Source: an uncultured Clostridia bacterium (GTDB lineage: Bacteria; Bacillota; Clostridia; TANB77; CAG-508). From it: 64,000 nt of DNA. The translations under genes were made by a program, and so were the position numbers. Below the pieces are notes generated by a model. That model ran no database searches, was not told where the DNA came from, and saw nothing but the letters and a program-made list of their open reading frames with translations. Location: the NCBI GenBank assembly GCA_934122235.1, contig CAKOWE010000001.1, forward strand, positions 59,403 to 123,402. The letters are read 5' to 3'. This document shows positions 44,406 through 54,119 of this stretch, in pieces (positions within the stretch are counted from its first letter, which is position 1; each line of letters starts with the position of its first letter).

Positions 44406-45152
44406 ATGAGTAACAAATTATTAGAGGTAAAAGATTTATATGTAAATGCAGAAGAAAAGGAGATTTTAAAGGGAATAAATTTAAACATAAATAAAGGAGA
44501 AATTCATGTAATAATGGGACCAAATGGCTCTGGGAAAACAACTACAGCTAATGCAATATTAAATAATCCAATGTATACAAAAACAAGTGGAAGTATTAAC
44601 TTTGATAATGAAGATATAACGGAATTAAAAACAGATGAAATTGCAAGAAAAGGTATATTCATGTCTTTTCAATTACCAGAAGAAATACCAGGAGTTTCTG
44701 TTACTAACTTTTTAAAATATGCCAAAAATAAAATAACTGGAAAACCAGTTAAAGTTTTTGAATTTAAGGACGAGCTAAAAAAATATATGGAAGAACTAAA
44801 TATGAATCCAAACAATATGGAAAGAAGTTTAAATGTTGGATTTTCAGGTGGAGAAAAAAAGAAAAATGAGATATTGCAAATGCTTGTATTAAATCCAAAA
44901 CTTGCAATATTAGATGAAACTGATTCTGGATTAGATGTAGATGCTATAAAGACAGTATCAAAGGGAATTGAAATGTTTAAAAATGATGAAAATGCGGTAC
45001 TTATAATTACTCATAATACTAAAATTTTGCATAGTTTAAAAGTTGATTATGTTCATGTGTTAGTAGATGGAAAAATTGTAAAGACAGGCACACAAGAACT
45101 AGCTAAAGAAATAGAAGATGAAGGTTATGGAAAATATAAAATTGAAAAATAA
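44406..45152 (+). CDS. sufC: Fe-S assembly ATPase SufC
   Basis: SufC is the ABC-type ATPase of the SufBCD scaffold complex. The 248-residue protein shows Walker A GPNGSGKTTTAN, the Q-loop FQLPEEIPGVS, the signature GFSGGEKKKNEIL, Walker B LAILDETDSGLD and the H-loop THNTK. All are typical of SufC. It lies 17 bases after the regulator. Confidence 0.97.
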   Translation: MSNKLLEVKDLYVNAEEKEILKGINLNINKGEIHVIMGPNGSGKTTTANAILNNPMYTKTSGSINFDNEDITELKTDEIARKGIFMSFQLPEEIPGVSVTNFLKYAKNKITGKPVKVFEFKDELKKYMEELNMNPNNMERSLNVGFSGGEKKKNEILQMLVLNPKLAILDETDSGLDVDAIKTVSKGIEMFKNDENAVLIITHNTKILHSLKVDYVHVLVDGKIVKTGTQELAKEIEDEGYGKYKIEK

Positions 45153-45197
45153 TAATTATTTAATTTATGTTACATCTTGAAAGGAACGATAATAAAA

Positions 45198-46598
45198 ATG
45201 GGAAAAAGTAAAATAGATGAAATAAATAGAAATATATATGACATAAAAAATAAGGACGAGTATGATTTTAAGATAAAAAAAGGATTAACTCCTGAAATTA
45301 TTGAAGAGATATCAAAACAAAAAGATGATCCTGATTGGATGAGAGAATTCAGACTTAAAGCCTTAAAAGTTTATAATGAATTAGAATTGCCTTCTTGGGG
45401 ACCAGATTTATCAGAACTTAATATGGATGAAATTGCGACGTATGTAAGACCAAAAACAAAACTAAGCAATTCATGGGAAGATGTTCCAGAGGATATAAAG
45501 AATACTTTTGATAAGTTAGGAATACCAGAAGCAGAAAAAAAATCACTTTCAGGAGTGGGAGCACAGTATGATTCGGAAGTTGTTTATCATAGCATGAAAG
45601 AAGACTTAATAAAACAAGGTGTAATATACACTGATATGGAAACTGCGGTAAGAGAATATCCAGAATTGGTAAAGAAACATTTTATGAAATGTGTACCTGT
45701 AAATGATCATAAATTTGTTGCACTTCATGGTGCTGTTTGGTCAGGAGGTTCTTTTGTATATGTCCCTAAAAATGTAAAAGTAGATATACCTTTGCAATCT
45801 TACTTTAGATTAAATTCACCGGAATCTGGACAATTTGAGCATACTTTAATAATAGTAGATGAAGGAGCGAGTCTTCACTTTATAGAAGGGTGTTCTGCAC
45901 CAAAATATAATAAAGTGAATTTACACGCAGGTTGTGTTGAATTATATGTAAAAGATAATGCACATTTAAGGTATTCAACAATAGAAAATTGGTCAAAAAA
46001 TATGTTAAATTTGAATACTAAGAAAGCTATAGTTGGTAAAAATGCAAGTATGGATTGGGTTAGTGGTTCTTTTGGTTCAAAAATATCTATGTTGTATCCA
46101 ATGAGCATTTTAAATGGCGAGGGTGCAAAGACGGAATATACAGGAATTTCATTTGCTGGAAAAGGACAAAATTTAGATAATGGATTTAAAACAGTTCATA
46201 ATGCACCAAATACATCTAGTGTAGTTAATGCAAAATCAATCTCAAAAAATGGTGGAATATGCACATATAGATCATTAGTGAGAATAAATGAAAATGCAAA
46301 AAATTCAAAATGTACAGTATCGTGTGAATCCCTTATGTTAGATGATATATCTAAATCTGACACAATACCTGCAAATGATGTAAGAACAGATGAAGTAGAA
46401 TTTTCACATGAAGCTAAAATAGGAAAAATTAGTGACAAAACTATATTTTATTTAATGAGTAGAGGAATGTCTGAAGAAGATGCAAAAGCAATGATAGTTA
46501 GAGGTTTTGCTTATCCAATATCAAAAGAACTTCCTGTAGAATATGCAGTAGAAATGAACAACCTAATTAATATGGAATTAGAAGGAGCTATTGGATAA
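45198..46598 (+). CDS. sufB: Fe-S assembly scaffold SufB
   Basis: SufB forms the scaffold with SufC and SufD on which clusters are built. From ATG 45198 it has 466 residues: IDEINRNIYDIKNKDEYDFK, then a long beta-helix region and the C-terminal SHEAKIGKISDKTIFYLMSR signature, followed by GMSEEDAKAMIVRGF. The TTG seven codons earlier belongs to the GAAAGGA ribosome site. It is the normal length. Confidence 0.96.
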   Translation: MGKSKIDEINRNIYDIKNKDEYDFKIKKGLTPEIIEEISKQKDDPDWMREFRLKALKVYNELELPSWGPDLSELNMDEIATYVRPKTKLSNSWEDVPEDIKNTFDKLGIPEAEKKSLSGVGAQYDSEVVYHSMKEDLIKQGVIYTDMETAVREYPELVKKHFMKCVPVNDHKFVALHGAVWSGGSFVYVPKNVKVDIPLQSYFRLNSPESGQFEHTLIIVDEGASLHFIEGCSAPKYNKVNLHAGCVELYVKDNAHLRYSTIENWSKNMLNLNTKKAIVGKNASMDWVSGSFGSKISMLYPMSILNGEGAKTEYTGISFAGKGQNLDNGFKTVHNAPNTSSVVNAKSISKNGGICTYRSLVRINENAKNSKCTVSCESLMLDDISKSDTIPANDVRTDEVEFSHEAKIGKISDKTIFYLMSRGMSEEDAKAMIVRGFAYPISKELPVEYAVEMNNLINMELEGAIG

Positions 46599-46622
46599 AT
46601 AAAATTTATGAAAGGAAAAGAT

Positions 46623-47687
46623 ATGGAAAAACTAAAATTAAATGAAACACCAGTTAGAACTGCAAGAAATTTTAATATAAATAATATTAAATTGGATAAT
46701 GTTCAAATTCCAAAAAATATATTTGAATTTAATAATGAGACAATAACCAAAAATACATCAAAAATAAATGTGAATTCTAATATAGAGAATTATGATATAG
46801 CTTATGGAAATGGAGATATATTATTAAATCAAGTAAAAAATAATTCAAATAAGAAAATAAAGATTGTAGTAGATGACAAAAAAAATAGTGAAACAATGTT
46901 AGAGTTTAATTTTGATAAAAGTAATGCAAATCTTATTGAAAATATTGAAATTGTAGCAAATGAAGATAGCAAGTCAACTATTATAATAAAGTATAGTGTA
47001 AGTGGTAATACAAAATGTTATCATAATGGAATTATAAAAACATATGCAAATAAAAATTCAAGAATAAAAATAGTTGTAATTAATTTATTAAATCAATTTT
47101 CTAACAATTTTATAGCTATTGATAATAAATTAGAAGAAAATGCAGAAGTTGATTATACAATTGTAGATTTTGGTGGTAAAAATAGTGTTACAAATTATTA
47201 TTCTAATTTATTAGGTGATTGTTGTACAAACAATGTAGAAGCAATTTATTTAGGAAAAGATAATCAATTATTTGATTTAAATTATATTGGAGAGTTAAGA
47301 GGAAAAAATTCCAATATAAATATGGAAGTACAAGGAGCTTTAAAAGACGATGCAGTAAAACATTTTAAAGGAACAATTGATTTTAAGAGAGGATGTAAAA
47401 AATCAAAAGGCGATGAAAACGAATATTGTATGTTATTGTCAGATAGGGCAAAATCATTAGGGTTACCAATGCTTTTATGCGGCGAAGAAGATGTAGAAGG
47501 AAATCATGCTAGTTCAGCTGGCAAGATTGGCGAAAAAGAATTGTTTTATATTATGAGTAGGGGATTTGAATTAAAAGAAGCATTAAAATTAATGGTAAGG
47601 GCAAAATTTAATAAAATACTAGAAAATATAGAGAATGAAGAATTAAAAAATGAAATTATTAATGAAATAGATAAAAAATTAGATTAA
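46623..47687 (+). CDS. sufD: Fe-S assembly protein SufD
   Basis: SufD is the SufB paralogue and partner. The 354-residue protein is less conserved but keeps the C-terminal signature EGNHASSAGKIGEKELFYIM and SRGFELKEALKLMVRAKF. I use ATG 46623 because AAAGGA lies 6-12 bases upstream; the ATG at 46608 overlaps that site. It is shorter than typical SufD (around 400), with a reduced N-terminus. Confidence 0.92.
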   Translation: MEKLKLNETPVRTARNFNINNIKLDNVQIPKNIFEFNNETITKNTSKINVNSNIENYDIAYGNGDILLNQVKNNSNKKIKIVVDDKKNSETMLEFNFDKSNANLIENIEIVANEDSKSTIIIKYSVSGNTKCYHNGIIKTYANKNSRIKIVVINLLNQFSNNFIAIDNKLEENAEVDYTIVDFGGKNSVTNYYSNLLGDCCTNNVEAIYLGKDNQLFDLNYIGELRGKNSNINMEVQGALKDDAVKHFKGTIDFKRGCKKSKGDENEYCMLLSDRAKSLGLPMLLCGEEDVEGNHASSAGKIGEKELFYIMSRGFELKEALKLMVRAKFNKILENIENEELKNEIINEIDKKLD

Positions 47688-47705
47688 AAGAAAGGACTAA
47701 AATAA

Positions 47706-48926
47706 ATGAATATAGAAGAAATAAAAAAAGATTTTCCAATATTCAAAAATAAAAATATAACTTATTTAGATAGTGGAGCTACAACTCAAAAACCAGTTCA
47801 AGTGATAAATGCAATAAATGAATTTTATAATAATTATAACGCAAACCCACATAGAGGAGCGTATTCTTTGAGCGTAGAAGCAACAAGTATCTATGATGAT
47901 ACAAGAACAAAAATTGCAAAATTTATAAATGCTAAACATAGAGAAGAAGTCATATTTTCTAAAAATGCAACAGAAAGTTTGAATTTAGTTGCATATTCTT
48001 ATGGTATGGAAAATTTAAAAAAAGATGATGAAATAGTTCTTTCAATAATGGAACATCATTCGAATTTAGTTCCGTGGCAAAAGGTAGCTAGAGTTACAAA
48101 AAGTAAGCTAAACTATATGTATATAAACGAAGATTTTGAAATAACAGACGAAGAAATTGAAAGAAAAATTACAGATAAGACTAAAATAGTTGGAATAACT
48201 CATGTTTCTAACGTCTTAGGAACTATAAATAATGTAAAAAAGATAATAAAATATGCACATAAAAAAGGAGCTATTGTTATTGTAGATGCATCTCAAAGTA
48301 TTCCACATATAAAAATAGATGTGCAAGATTTAGATGCAGATTTCTTAGCTTTTTCAGGGCATAAGATGCTATCACCTCTTGGAATTGGAGTTTTATACGG
48401 AAAGAAAGAATTATTAAATAATATGACTCCATTTTTAATGGGTGGAGATATGATTGAGTATGTTTATGAACAAGAAACAACTTTTGCTCCACTTCCAAAC
48501 AAATTCGAGGCAGGAACTCAAAATGTGGAAGCAGTAATTGGTTTAGGTGCTGCAATTGATTATATTGAAAACATAGGATATAGTAATATACAAAAAATGG
48601 AAGAAGAAATAATTTCGTATGCAAGGCAAGAATTATCGAAATTAGATTATATAGAATTATATTTAACACCAAACAGGAAAAATCATTCTAGTGTAATTTC
48701 TTTTAATATAAAGGGTGTTCATCCACATGATGTTGCAAGCATACTAGACTCTGAAGGCGTTTGCGTGCGCTCCGGAAATCATTGTGCACAGCCACTTATG
48801 AGATTTTTAAATATAGATTCTACATGTAGAGCAAGTTTCTATTTATATAATACTAAAGAAGATGTAGACAAATTGGTACAAGCATTAGATAAAGCGTATA
48901 ATATGTTTAAAAAATATATAAAGTAA
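47706..48926 (+). CDS. sufS: cysteine desulfurase SufS
   Basis: SufS is the PLP enzyme that takes sulfur from cysteine for Fe-S assembly. The 406-residue protein has YLDSGATTQKPVQVI, the PLP-lysine motif AFSGHKMLSPLGIGVLYGKK (about residues 219-238) and the active-site cysteine in SGNHCAQPLMRFL near residue 359. It passes sulfur to SufU, the next gene 40 bases downstream. Confidence 0.97.
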   Translation: MNIEEIKKDFPIFKNKNITYLDSGATTQKPVQVINAINEFYNNYNANPHRGAYSLSVEATSIYDDTRTKIAKFINAKHREEVIFSKNATESLNLVAYSYGMENLKKDDEIVLSIMEHHSNLVPWQKVARVTKSKLNYMYINEDFEITDEEIERKITDKTKIVGITHVSNVLGTINNVKKIIKYAHKKGAIVIVDASQSIPHIKIDVQDLDADFLAFSGHKMLSPLGIGVLYGKKELLNNMTPFLMGGDMIEYVYEQETTFAPLPNKFEAGTQNVEAVIGLGAAIDYIENIGYSNIQKMEEEIISYARQELSKLDYIELYLTPNRKNHSSVISFNIKGVHPHDVASILDSEGVCVRSGNHCAQPLMRFLNIDSTCRASFYLYNTKEDVDKLVQALDKAYNMFKKYIK

Positions 48927-48966
48927 AATATTAAATAAATACAAATTTTACTTGAAAGGACCAAAA

Positions 48967-49399
48967 ATGGAAGATTTAACAGATGTATATAATGATTTAA
49001 TAATGGAACATAGTATGAATTCATATAACAAGAAAAAACTAGAAAATGCTAATTATACAGAAACTGGTCATAATCCAAATTGTGGAGATGAAATTACATT
49101 AGAAATGAAACTTAATGGAAATGTAATAGAAGATATGGCTTTTTCTGGACATCGGGTGTGCTATTTCTCAAAGTTCAACTTCAATAATGATTGACACATT
49201 AAAAGGGAAAACGATAGAAGAAGCAAAAGAAATAATAAAAACATTTATAGCAATGATAAAAAGAGAAAAGCAAAGTGAAGATGAATTAAAAAAATTAGAG
49301 GATGCAATAGCTTTTAAAAATGTAGCTAATATGCCTGCGAGAGTAAAATGTGCTTTACTTGCATGGCATACAATAGAAGACATATTAAATAACCAATAA
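48967..49399 (+). CDS. sufU: SufU sulfur-transfer protein, split by a CGG +1 frameshift
   Basis: SufU is the zinc-bound sulfur acceptor that activates SufS. The first frame (62 codons from ATG 48967, GAAAGGA upstream) has HSMNSYNKKKLENANYTETG, the first ligand cysteine in NPNCGDE, and ends FSGH at CGG 49153-49155; a stop follows 13 codons later. Skipping C49153 continues with GCAISQSSTSIMIDTLKGKT, holding the second ligand cysteine, then the third in ARVKCALLAWHTI. The total of 143 residues matches SufU. Only the joined frame has all three zinc cysteines, so the gene cannot work without the shift. Confidence 0.93.
49153..49155 (+). other. CGG shift site in sufU (CAT C GGG)
   Basis: The in-frame CGG follows a CAT His codon. 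Skipping C49153 gives GGG Gly of the invariant GCAIS motif. Confidence 0.92.
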
Positions 49400-49429
49400 T
49401 TGAATGAGTTGAAAGAGAAGGTAATATAA

Positions 49430-50497
49430 ATGGATAATAAGAAAGTACTAATTGGCATGAGTGGTGGTGTTGACAGTAGTGTGTCAGCACTATTATTAAA
49501 AGAACAAGGATATGAAGTAATTGGTGCAACATTAGAATTATTTGCAGGTAGTAGTTGTTGTAATATAAACACATACATTGATGCAAAAAATGTGTGCAAT
49601 TCTATTGGGATACCTCATTTTACATATGATTATAAAAATGAATTTAGAGAGTTTGTTATAGGTGATTTTATTGATTGCTATGCAAATTGCAAAACTCCAA
49701 ATCCTTGTATAGAATGTAATAAGTACATGAAGTTTGGGCTTATGTATGAAAAAGCCAAAAGTTTAGGGTGTAATTATATTGCAACTGGGCATTATGCCAA
49801 AACAGAGTATAGTTCTAAATATAATAGATGGGTACTAAAAAAATCAAAAGCAGGAAAAAAAGATCAAAGTTACGTATTGTGGAATATGCCAAAGGATTTA
49901 ATTGAGCATGTTTTATTTCCTTTAGCAGATTTTGAAAACAAAGAACAAATAAGAGAAATTGCTAAAGAAAAGAATTTAAAAGTGGCAAATAAACCAGATA
50001 GTGAAGATATTTGTTTTGTGCCTGATGGAAATTATAAAAAGTTTTTAGAAAATAATTCAGATATAAAACCTAAATGTGGAAATATAATAGATTTAAGTGG
50101 AAAAATATTAGGGAAACATACTGGGTTATATAATTACACAATAGGTCAAAGAAAAGGTCTTGGAATTTCTAATTCTGTACCTTTATTTGTAGTAGGTTTT
50201 AATAAAAACAAAAATGAAGTAATTGTGGGAGAAGAAAAAGATTTATATAAAAAAGAGATATTAGTTAAAGATATAAATCTTTTATTAGTAGATAAAATAG
50301 AAAAAGAAATGGAAGTTTTGGTAAAAACAAGATATTCTTCAAAAGAAGCAAATGCTAAAATCATTCAAGAAGGAAACAGTATAAAAGTAAAATTTGATGA
50401 ACCACAAAGGGCTGTTACACCAGGACAGTCAGCTGTGTTTTACATTGATGATATTGTACTAGGCGGAGGAAAAATTTCTGAAGTGTATAATAATTAA
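49430..50497 (+). CDS. mnmA: tRNA-specific 2-thiouridylase MnmA
   Basis: MnmA puts sulfur on U34 of tRNA-Lys, -Glu and -Gln. The 355-residue protein shows the PP-loop GMSGGVDSSVSALLLKEQGY, CIECNKYMKFG (first catalytic Cys region), ATGHYAK, DQSYVLW and SEDICFVPDGNY (second Cys). A C-terminal domain includes PGQSAVFY. Its place after sufU fits use of SufS-derived sulfur. An extra Cys-rich stretch (SSCCNINTYIDAKNVC) sits near residue 45. Confidence 0.95.
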   Translation: MDNKKVLIGMSGGVDSSVSALLLKEQGYEVIGATLELFAGSSCCNINTYIDAKNVCNSIGIPHFTYDYKNEFREFVIGDFIDCYANCKTPNPCIECNKYMKFGLMYEKAKSLGCNYIATGHYAKTEYSSKYNRWVLKKSKAGKKDQSYVLWNMPKDLIEHVLFPLADFENKEQIREIAKEKNLKVANKPDSEDICFVPDGNYKKFLENNSDIKPKCGNIIDLSGKILGKHTGLYNYTIGQRKGLGISNSVPLFVVGFNKNKNEVIVGEEKDLYKKEILVKDINLLLVDKIEKEMEVLVKTRYSSKEANAKIIQEGNSIKVKFDEPQRAVTPGQSAVFYIDDIVLGGGKISEVYNN

Positions 50498-50531
50498 AAA
50501 ATAATATAAAATGTGAAAGAGAGAGAGTTTG

Positions 50532-51863
50532 ATGAACGATAATGGATATAAAAAGAAAATAAATATAAAAAAAGTGTTTATAGCATTAGTTATATTAATT
50601 GCTATTGTAATATCAGCTGTACTATTTATACAAATTAATAAGCAAAAAGCCTATGATGAGCTAGTTGCAAATACAAAAAAACAATATGAGTTTTATTTAA
50701 ATAATGAAACTATAGAAAATAGTGAAGATGAAACAAAAAATATTTTAAGTAATATAAATAAAGAGAAAGAAAAAAATAATCAAATAAACTTCGAAAGCTT
50801 TATTAATAATTCGCTAGAAACAAAAATTTTGAATGAAGAAAATGTAAAAAATATAATAAGTGCAGTAGATAACGAAATTCAGAAATATGATTTGCAAACT
50901 TTAAATAATTTTACAAAGGAAAATATTCTAAATACAGTTAATAATGAAAAAATTGATAAAGAAACTCTTGGAAAAATATATGAAGAAAATGATTTTATCA
51001 AAAATTTAGATAGTGAAATTCAAAAACGAACAGAATACATTGAAAAATTAAAAGAGTTTAAAAATGAATTAACATATTTTGAGAACAATAAAAGTAGTTA
51101 TTATTTTAAAAATAACAAGTATATATGCAAAAATAATGAAAGCTTAAATCAATTAAACAATTTTAGCAATAAATATAATTTGAATTATCAAATAATAAAA
51201 GAACAAAAATCAACTACTAGTAGTGGTGTTCCGATTTTGTGTTATCATGGCGTTTTAGATAAACCATGGGGAATTTCTGAATTGTTTGTAAAAGTTGATG
51301 AGTTTGAAGCGCAGATGAGATATTTAAGTGAACAAGGGTATACACCAATATTTGTTAGTGAGATAGCAAATGCAAATAAATATGAAAAACCAATAATTAT
51401 CACTTTTGATGATGGGTATCAAGATGTATACACAAATGCTTTTCCAATTTTAAAAAAGTACAATATAAAAGCCAATGTATATATGATTAGTGGATGGATT
51501 TGTGGAGGAGTTTATATGACTGAAGAAATGACAAAAGAAATGGCTGAATCTCCATTAATAGAGATAGGTTCTCATACAGTTACACATAAAGCTTTAGCAA
51601 CTCTTTCAAAATCAGATATTGAGTACGAGTTAAGTCAAAGTAAAAAAACATTAGAAGAAATGTTAGGAAAAGAAATAAATGTGTTAGCTTATCCAACAGG
51701 AAGTTATGATAATAGAGTAATAGAATGTGCAAAAAAATATTATAAATATGCATTAAGTACGATAGATGGAAAAGAAAATCCAGAACGTTTAAATACGTAT
51801 ACTTTAAAGCGAATTTATGTATATCGTAAATATAATATAGAACAATTTAAAAGATTATTTTAA
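50532..51863 (+). CDS. membrane-anchored polysaccharide deacetylase
   Basis: This 443-residue protein has an N-terminal anchor (about 13-35), an extracellular Lys/Glu/Asn-rich helical stalk (40-230) and a NodB-type deacetylase domain (about 235-443). Its motifs are ILCYHGVL, PIIITFDDGYQDVY (metal Asp pair), IGSHTVTHKALATLS (metal His pair) and LAYPTGSYDNRV. Such enzymes remove N-acetyl groups from peptidoglycan or surface glycans. ATG 50532 is used; a TTG 3 bases earlier is the alternative. Confidence 0.92.
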   Translation: MNDNGYKKKINIKKVFIALVILIAIVISAVLFIQINKQKAYDELVANTKKQYEFYLNNETIENSEDETKNILSNINKEKEKNNQINFESFINNSLETKILNEENVKNIISAVDNEIQKYDLQTLNNFTKENILNTVNNEKIDKETLGKIYEENDFIKNLDSEIQKRTEYIEKLKEFKNELTYFENNKSSYYFKNNKYICKNNESLNQLNNFSNKYNLNYQIIKEQKSTTSSGVPILCYHGVLDKPWGISELFVKVDEFEAQMRYLSEQGYTPIFVSEIANANKYEKPIIITFDDGYQDVYTNAFPILKKYNIKANVYMISGWICGGVYMTEEMTKEMAESPLIEIGSHTVTHKALATLSKSDIEYELSQSKKTLEEMLGKEINVLAYPTGSYDNRVIECAKKYYKYALSTIDGKENPERLNTYTLKRIYVYRKYNIEQFKRLF

Positions 51864-52395
51864 TAATAAGAGAAAGGAAAACTCAGTGTTTAGGATACTA
51901 CTCTGCTATACGTCAAACATACCAAAATAGTGGACAGAATCTTTGTATATATAAATTAGGCGAGAATAGAAGAATGAGTAAAAAATATTAATATTGTTAA
52001 TTGCTTTTATCATAATAATTTCAATAATTGTTGTTAACATTTTAAATGCTAAAGTGTTTGTTGGATTCAGCATTAAGAATGAAAGTAAATGATGTATTAA
52101 ATAACAGATAGTTTTAAATTTTATGCATATGAATGAGAAACTATAACATATAGAATATAAGGATTTTGATGTACTGCAATATTGTTTTTCTTATTTTAAA
52201 TACTACTATATGCCGAAAGCAGAATTTGTTTTTTTTTCATATATTTTTCATATAGATTGCCTTATGATATAAAAATGGTCGGAGTTTTATATAAAACTCA
52301 AAGAAAAAGCTACAAGCAAAGGGTACTTGTAGCTAAAAGATAAATTTTGATCACTGAGTTAATAAGTAATAATTGTTAAGCCATAAAAATGACTT
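51864..52395 (+). other. 532-base region with a decayed small membrane ORF and hairpins
   Basis: From ATG 51974 a 39-residue membrane peptide can be read to the TGA at 52090 (a hydrophobic run through IIIISIIVVNIL and a C-terminal FVGFSIKNESK) if one A is added to a 6-A run; as written it stops after five codons. Further right are a palindrome GAGTTTTATATAAAACTC (about 52282-52299) and a hairpin AGCTACAAG/CTTGTAGCT (52309-52334). No intact gene is seen. Confidence 0.4.
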
Positions 52396-52884
52396 TTAAT
52401 AGGTTTGCGTTACATAGCACATCATTTTGCCGTTGTTTGAACCTGAAGATATGTACGCAGAAAATGTCCATGTTCCCGTTACAAGCATTATATATTGCTT
52501 TTCAATATAATACTGTACATCCGCTGGCATCGGACCTTGCGTATACGTATCGCCATTTGGTGCCTTAATAACGAATACAACTTGAGCATCGGGATTGCCA
52601 CCAGCCCAAAACTTGAATTTGGGTATCAGACCAGTATCTGTCATTGTAGCAGAATATCCTGGTCTGAAACCAACAGTTTGACCCTGAGCATACGGTGTAA
52701 CTGCATTTGTCGAATCAGTTTCAAAAACAATAGGAATAAAATCATCCGTTGTTGTTTGAAGCTTCGACTGAGCAGTAACTGCTGAATCTTTGTCCACTTC
52801 TTTTGCAAAAGAAACAGTTGCACTTATACAAATAGACATTACTACTGCCAGTGCAAGAGAAATCAATTTGGTAATTTTTTTCAT
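52396..52884 (-). CDS. secreted protein of likely foreign origin
   Basis: This 162-residue protein has a clear Sec signal peptide (KKITKLISLALAVVMSICIS, cleavage after ATVSFA near residue 27), then a polar linker and a beta-rich domain (about 70-162, PGYSATMTDTGLIPKFKFWA, ending CYVTQTY). Codons use C and G in the third position much more than neighbours, with Thr ACG, Gly GGC and Pro CCG, so it was probably acquired. No anchor or sortase motif is present. I do not recognise the domain. GGAGG precedes the ATG. Confidence 0.7.
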   Translation of the reverse strand: MKKITKLISLALAVVMSICISATVSFAKEVDKDSAVTAQSKLQTTTDDFIPIVFETDSTNAVTPYAQGQTVGFRPGYSATMTDTGLIPKFKFWAGGNPDAQVVFVIKAPNGDTYTQGPMPADVQYYIEKQYIMLVTGTWTFSAYISSGSNNGKMMCYVTQTY

Positions 52885-53000
52885 AGAGTAAACCTCCTCA
52901 AATGTTGCGTGACCAAATTATCTTTTTATAAGTACTAAACAGCACATATTTAATATACAATATTTATACAAAAAAAGTCAATATTTTTTTATACAAAAAA

Positions 53001-53033
53001 CGATAAAGCCTTACGTACTGTAAGGCTTTATCG
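53001..53033 (-). terminator. orphan minus-strand terminator
   Basis: A perfect 14-bp stem (53001-53014 with 53020-53033, CGATAAAGCCTTAC arm) is followed on the minus strand by TTTTTTG. No minus-strand gene lies upstream of it in the window. Confidence 0.7.
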
Positions 53034-53092
53034 AAATATGTCGTAAAATGTTGAATGTTTATAAAAGAATTTAATGGATAATTATACAAATT

Positions 53093-53120
53093 TTGACAAA
53101 TTTTGACATAAAGGTATGAT
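53093..53120 (+). promoter_or_regulatory. promoter of the ABC transporter genes
   Basis: TTGACA (53093-53098) and TATGAT (53115-53120) are 16 bases apart. The -35 box lies inside a short direct repeat. Confidence 0.65.
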
Positions 53121-53207
53121 ACAATATATATATATTATCAAATAACACAATTCTTTCTTGATTTAAGAATTATTTAATAATACCATTTATGGTAAATGGA
53201 GGAATTT

Positions 53208-54119
53208 ATGAAATATATATTGCAAACATATGATCTTGAAAAAAAATATAAAAATTTTAAAGCAGTAAATAATTTGAATATGCATATCGAAAAAGGGGCT
53301 ATATATGGACTAATTGGAAAAAATGGAGCAGGAAAAACAACTTTAATTAGAGTAATTTGTGGATTACAAAAACCAACGAGTGGAACATATTCTATTTATG
53401 ATATTTCAAATGAAGATAAACGTATTATAAAAATAAGAAAAAAAATAGGAGCTATCATTGAAACTCCTTCAATTTATTTAGATATGACAGCAGAAGATAA
53501 TTTAAAAGAACAATATAAGATTATAGGAATTCCATGTAATAATTTAAAGGAAATACTAAAATTTGTAGGATTAAATGAAGTCGGAAAGAAGAAAGCAAAA
53601 AATTTTTCTTTAGGAATGAGACAAAGATTAGGAATTGCAATTAGTTTAGTAGGAAGTCCGGATTTACTTATTTTAGATGAACCTATAAATGGATTGGATC
53701 CAGAAGGAATAATTGAGATAAGAGAGCTCATAATGAAACTTAATAAATATAAGGGAATAACTGTTTTAATATCAAGTCATTATTTAGATGAATTATCAAA
53801 GATTGCAACTCACTATGGTTTTATGGATAAAGGAAAAATTATAAAAGAAATTAACAAAAAAGAATTAGAACAAGACTGTAAAAAAAGAATTGAAATAAGT
53901 GTAACAAATATAAAAGAATGTGAAGAGTATCTAAAGGAATGCAATTATTCTTATGAGATTATTTCGGATAGAGTAATTAATATATATGAAAAAATAAATA
54001 TTTCAGAACTTGTATTATCACTTTCAAATAGAAATTGCATTGTAGATGAAATACATGAGCAAGAAGAAACTCTTGAGAATTACTATATAAATTTGATTGG
54101 AGGTGCAGAAAATGTATAA
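53208..54119 (+). CDS. ABC transporter ATPase (BcrA/lantibiotic-export type)
   Basis: This 303-residue ATPase has Walker A GLIGKNGAGKTTLIRVICGL, the Q-loop IIETPSIYLDMTAEDNL, the signature FSLGMRQRLGIAISLV, Walker B LLILDEPINGLDPEG and the H-loop SSHYLDEL. The IGAIIETPSIY pattern is typical of bacitracin- and lantibiotic-immunity exporters. I use ATG 53208 with GGAGG 5 bases upstream; an earlier in-frame ATG is part of that site. The permease gene overlaps its end by 8 bases. Confidence 0.94.
   Translation: MKYILQTYDLEKKYKNFKAVNNLNMHIEKGAIYGLIGKNGAGKTTLIRVICGLQKPTSGTYSIYDISNEDKRIIKIRKKIGAIIETPSIYLDMTAEDNLKEQYKIIGIPCNNLKEILKFVGLNEVGKKKAKNFSLGMRQRLGIAISLVGSPDLLILDEPINGLDPEGIIEIRELIMKLNKYKGITVLISSHYLDELSKIATHYGFMDKGKIIKEINKKELEQDCKKRIEISVTNIKECEEYLKECNYSYEIISDRVINIYEKINISELVLSLSNRNCIVDEIHEQEETLENYYINLIGGAENV

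Larger units (their letters stand above)
52885..53207. other. 323-base divergent intergenic region
   Basis: It holds a 14-bp perfect hairpin (53001-53033), a direct repeat of ACAAATTTTG-like sequence (53086-53106) and the promoter of the ABC genes. No ORF is supported. Confidence 0.55.

Noticed and set aside
52271..52342. Short ORF starting ATG GTC GGA
   Set aside because: It has 22 codons, no ribosome site and overlaps a palindrome and a hairpin; its CGG is not in frame.
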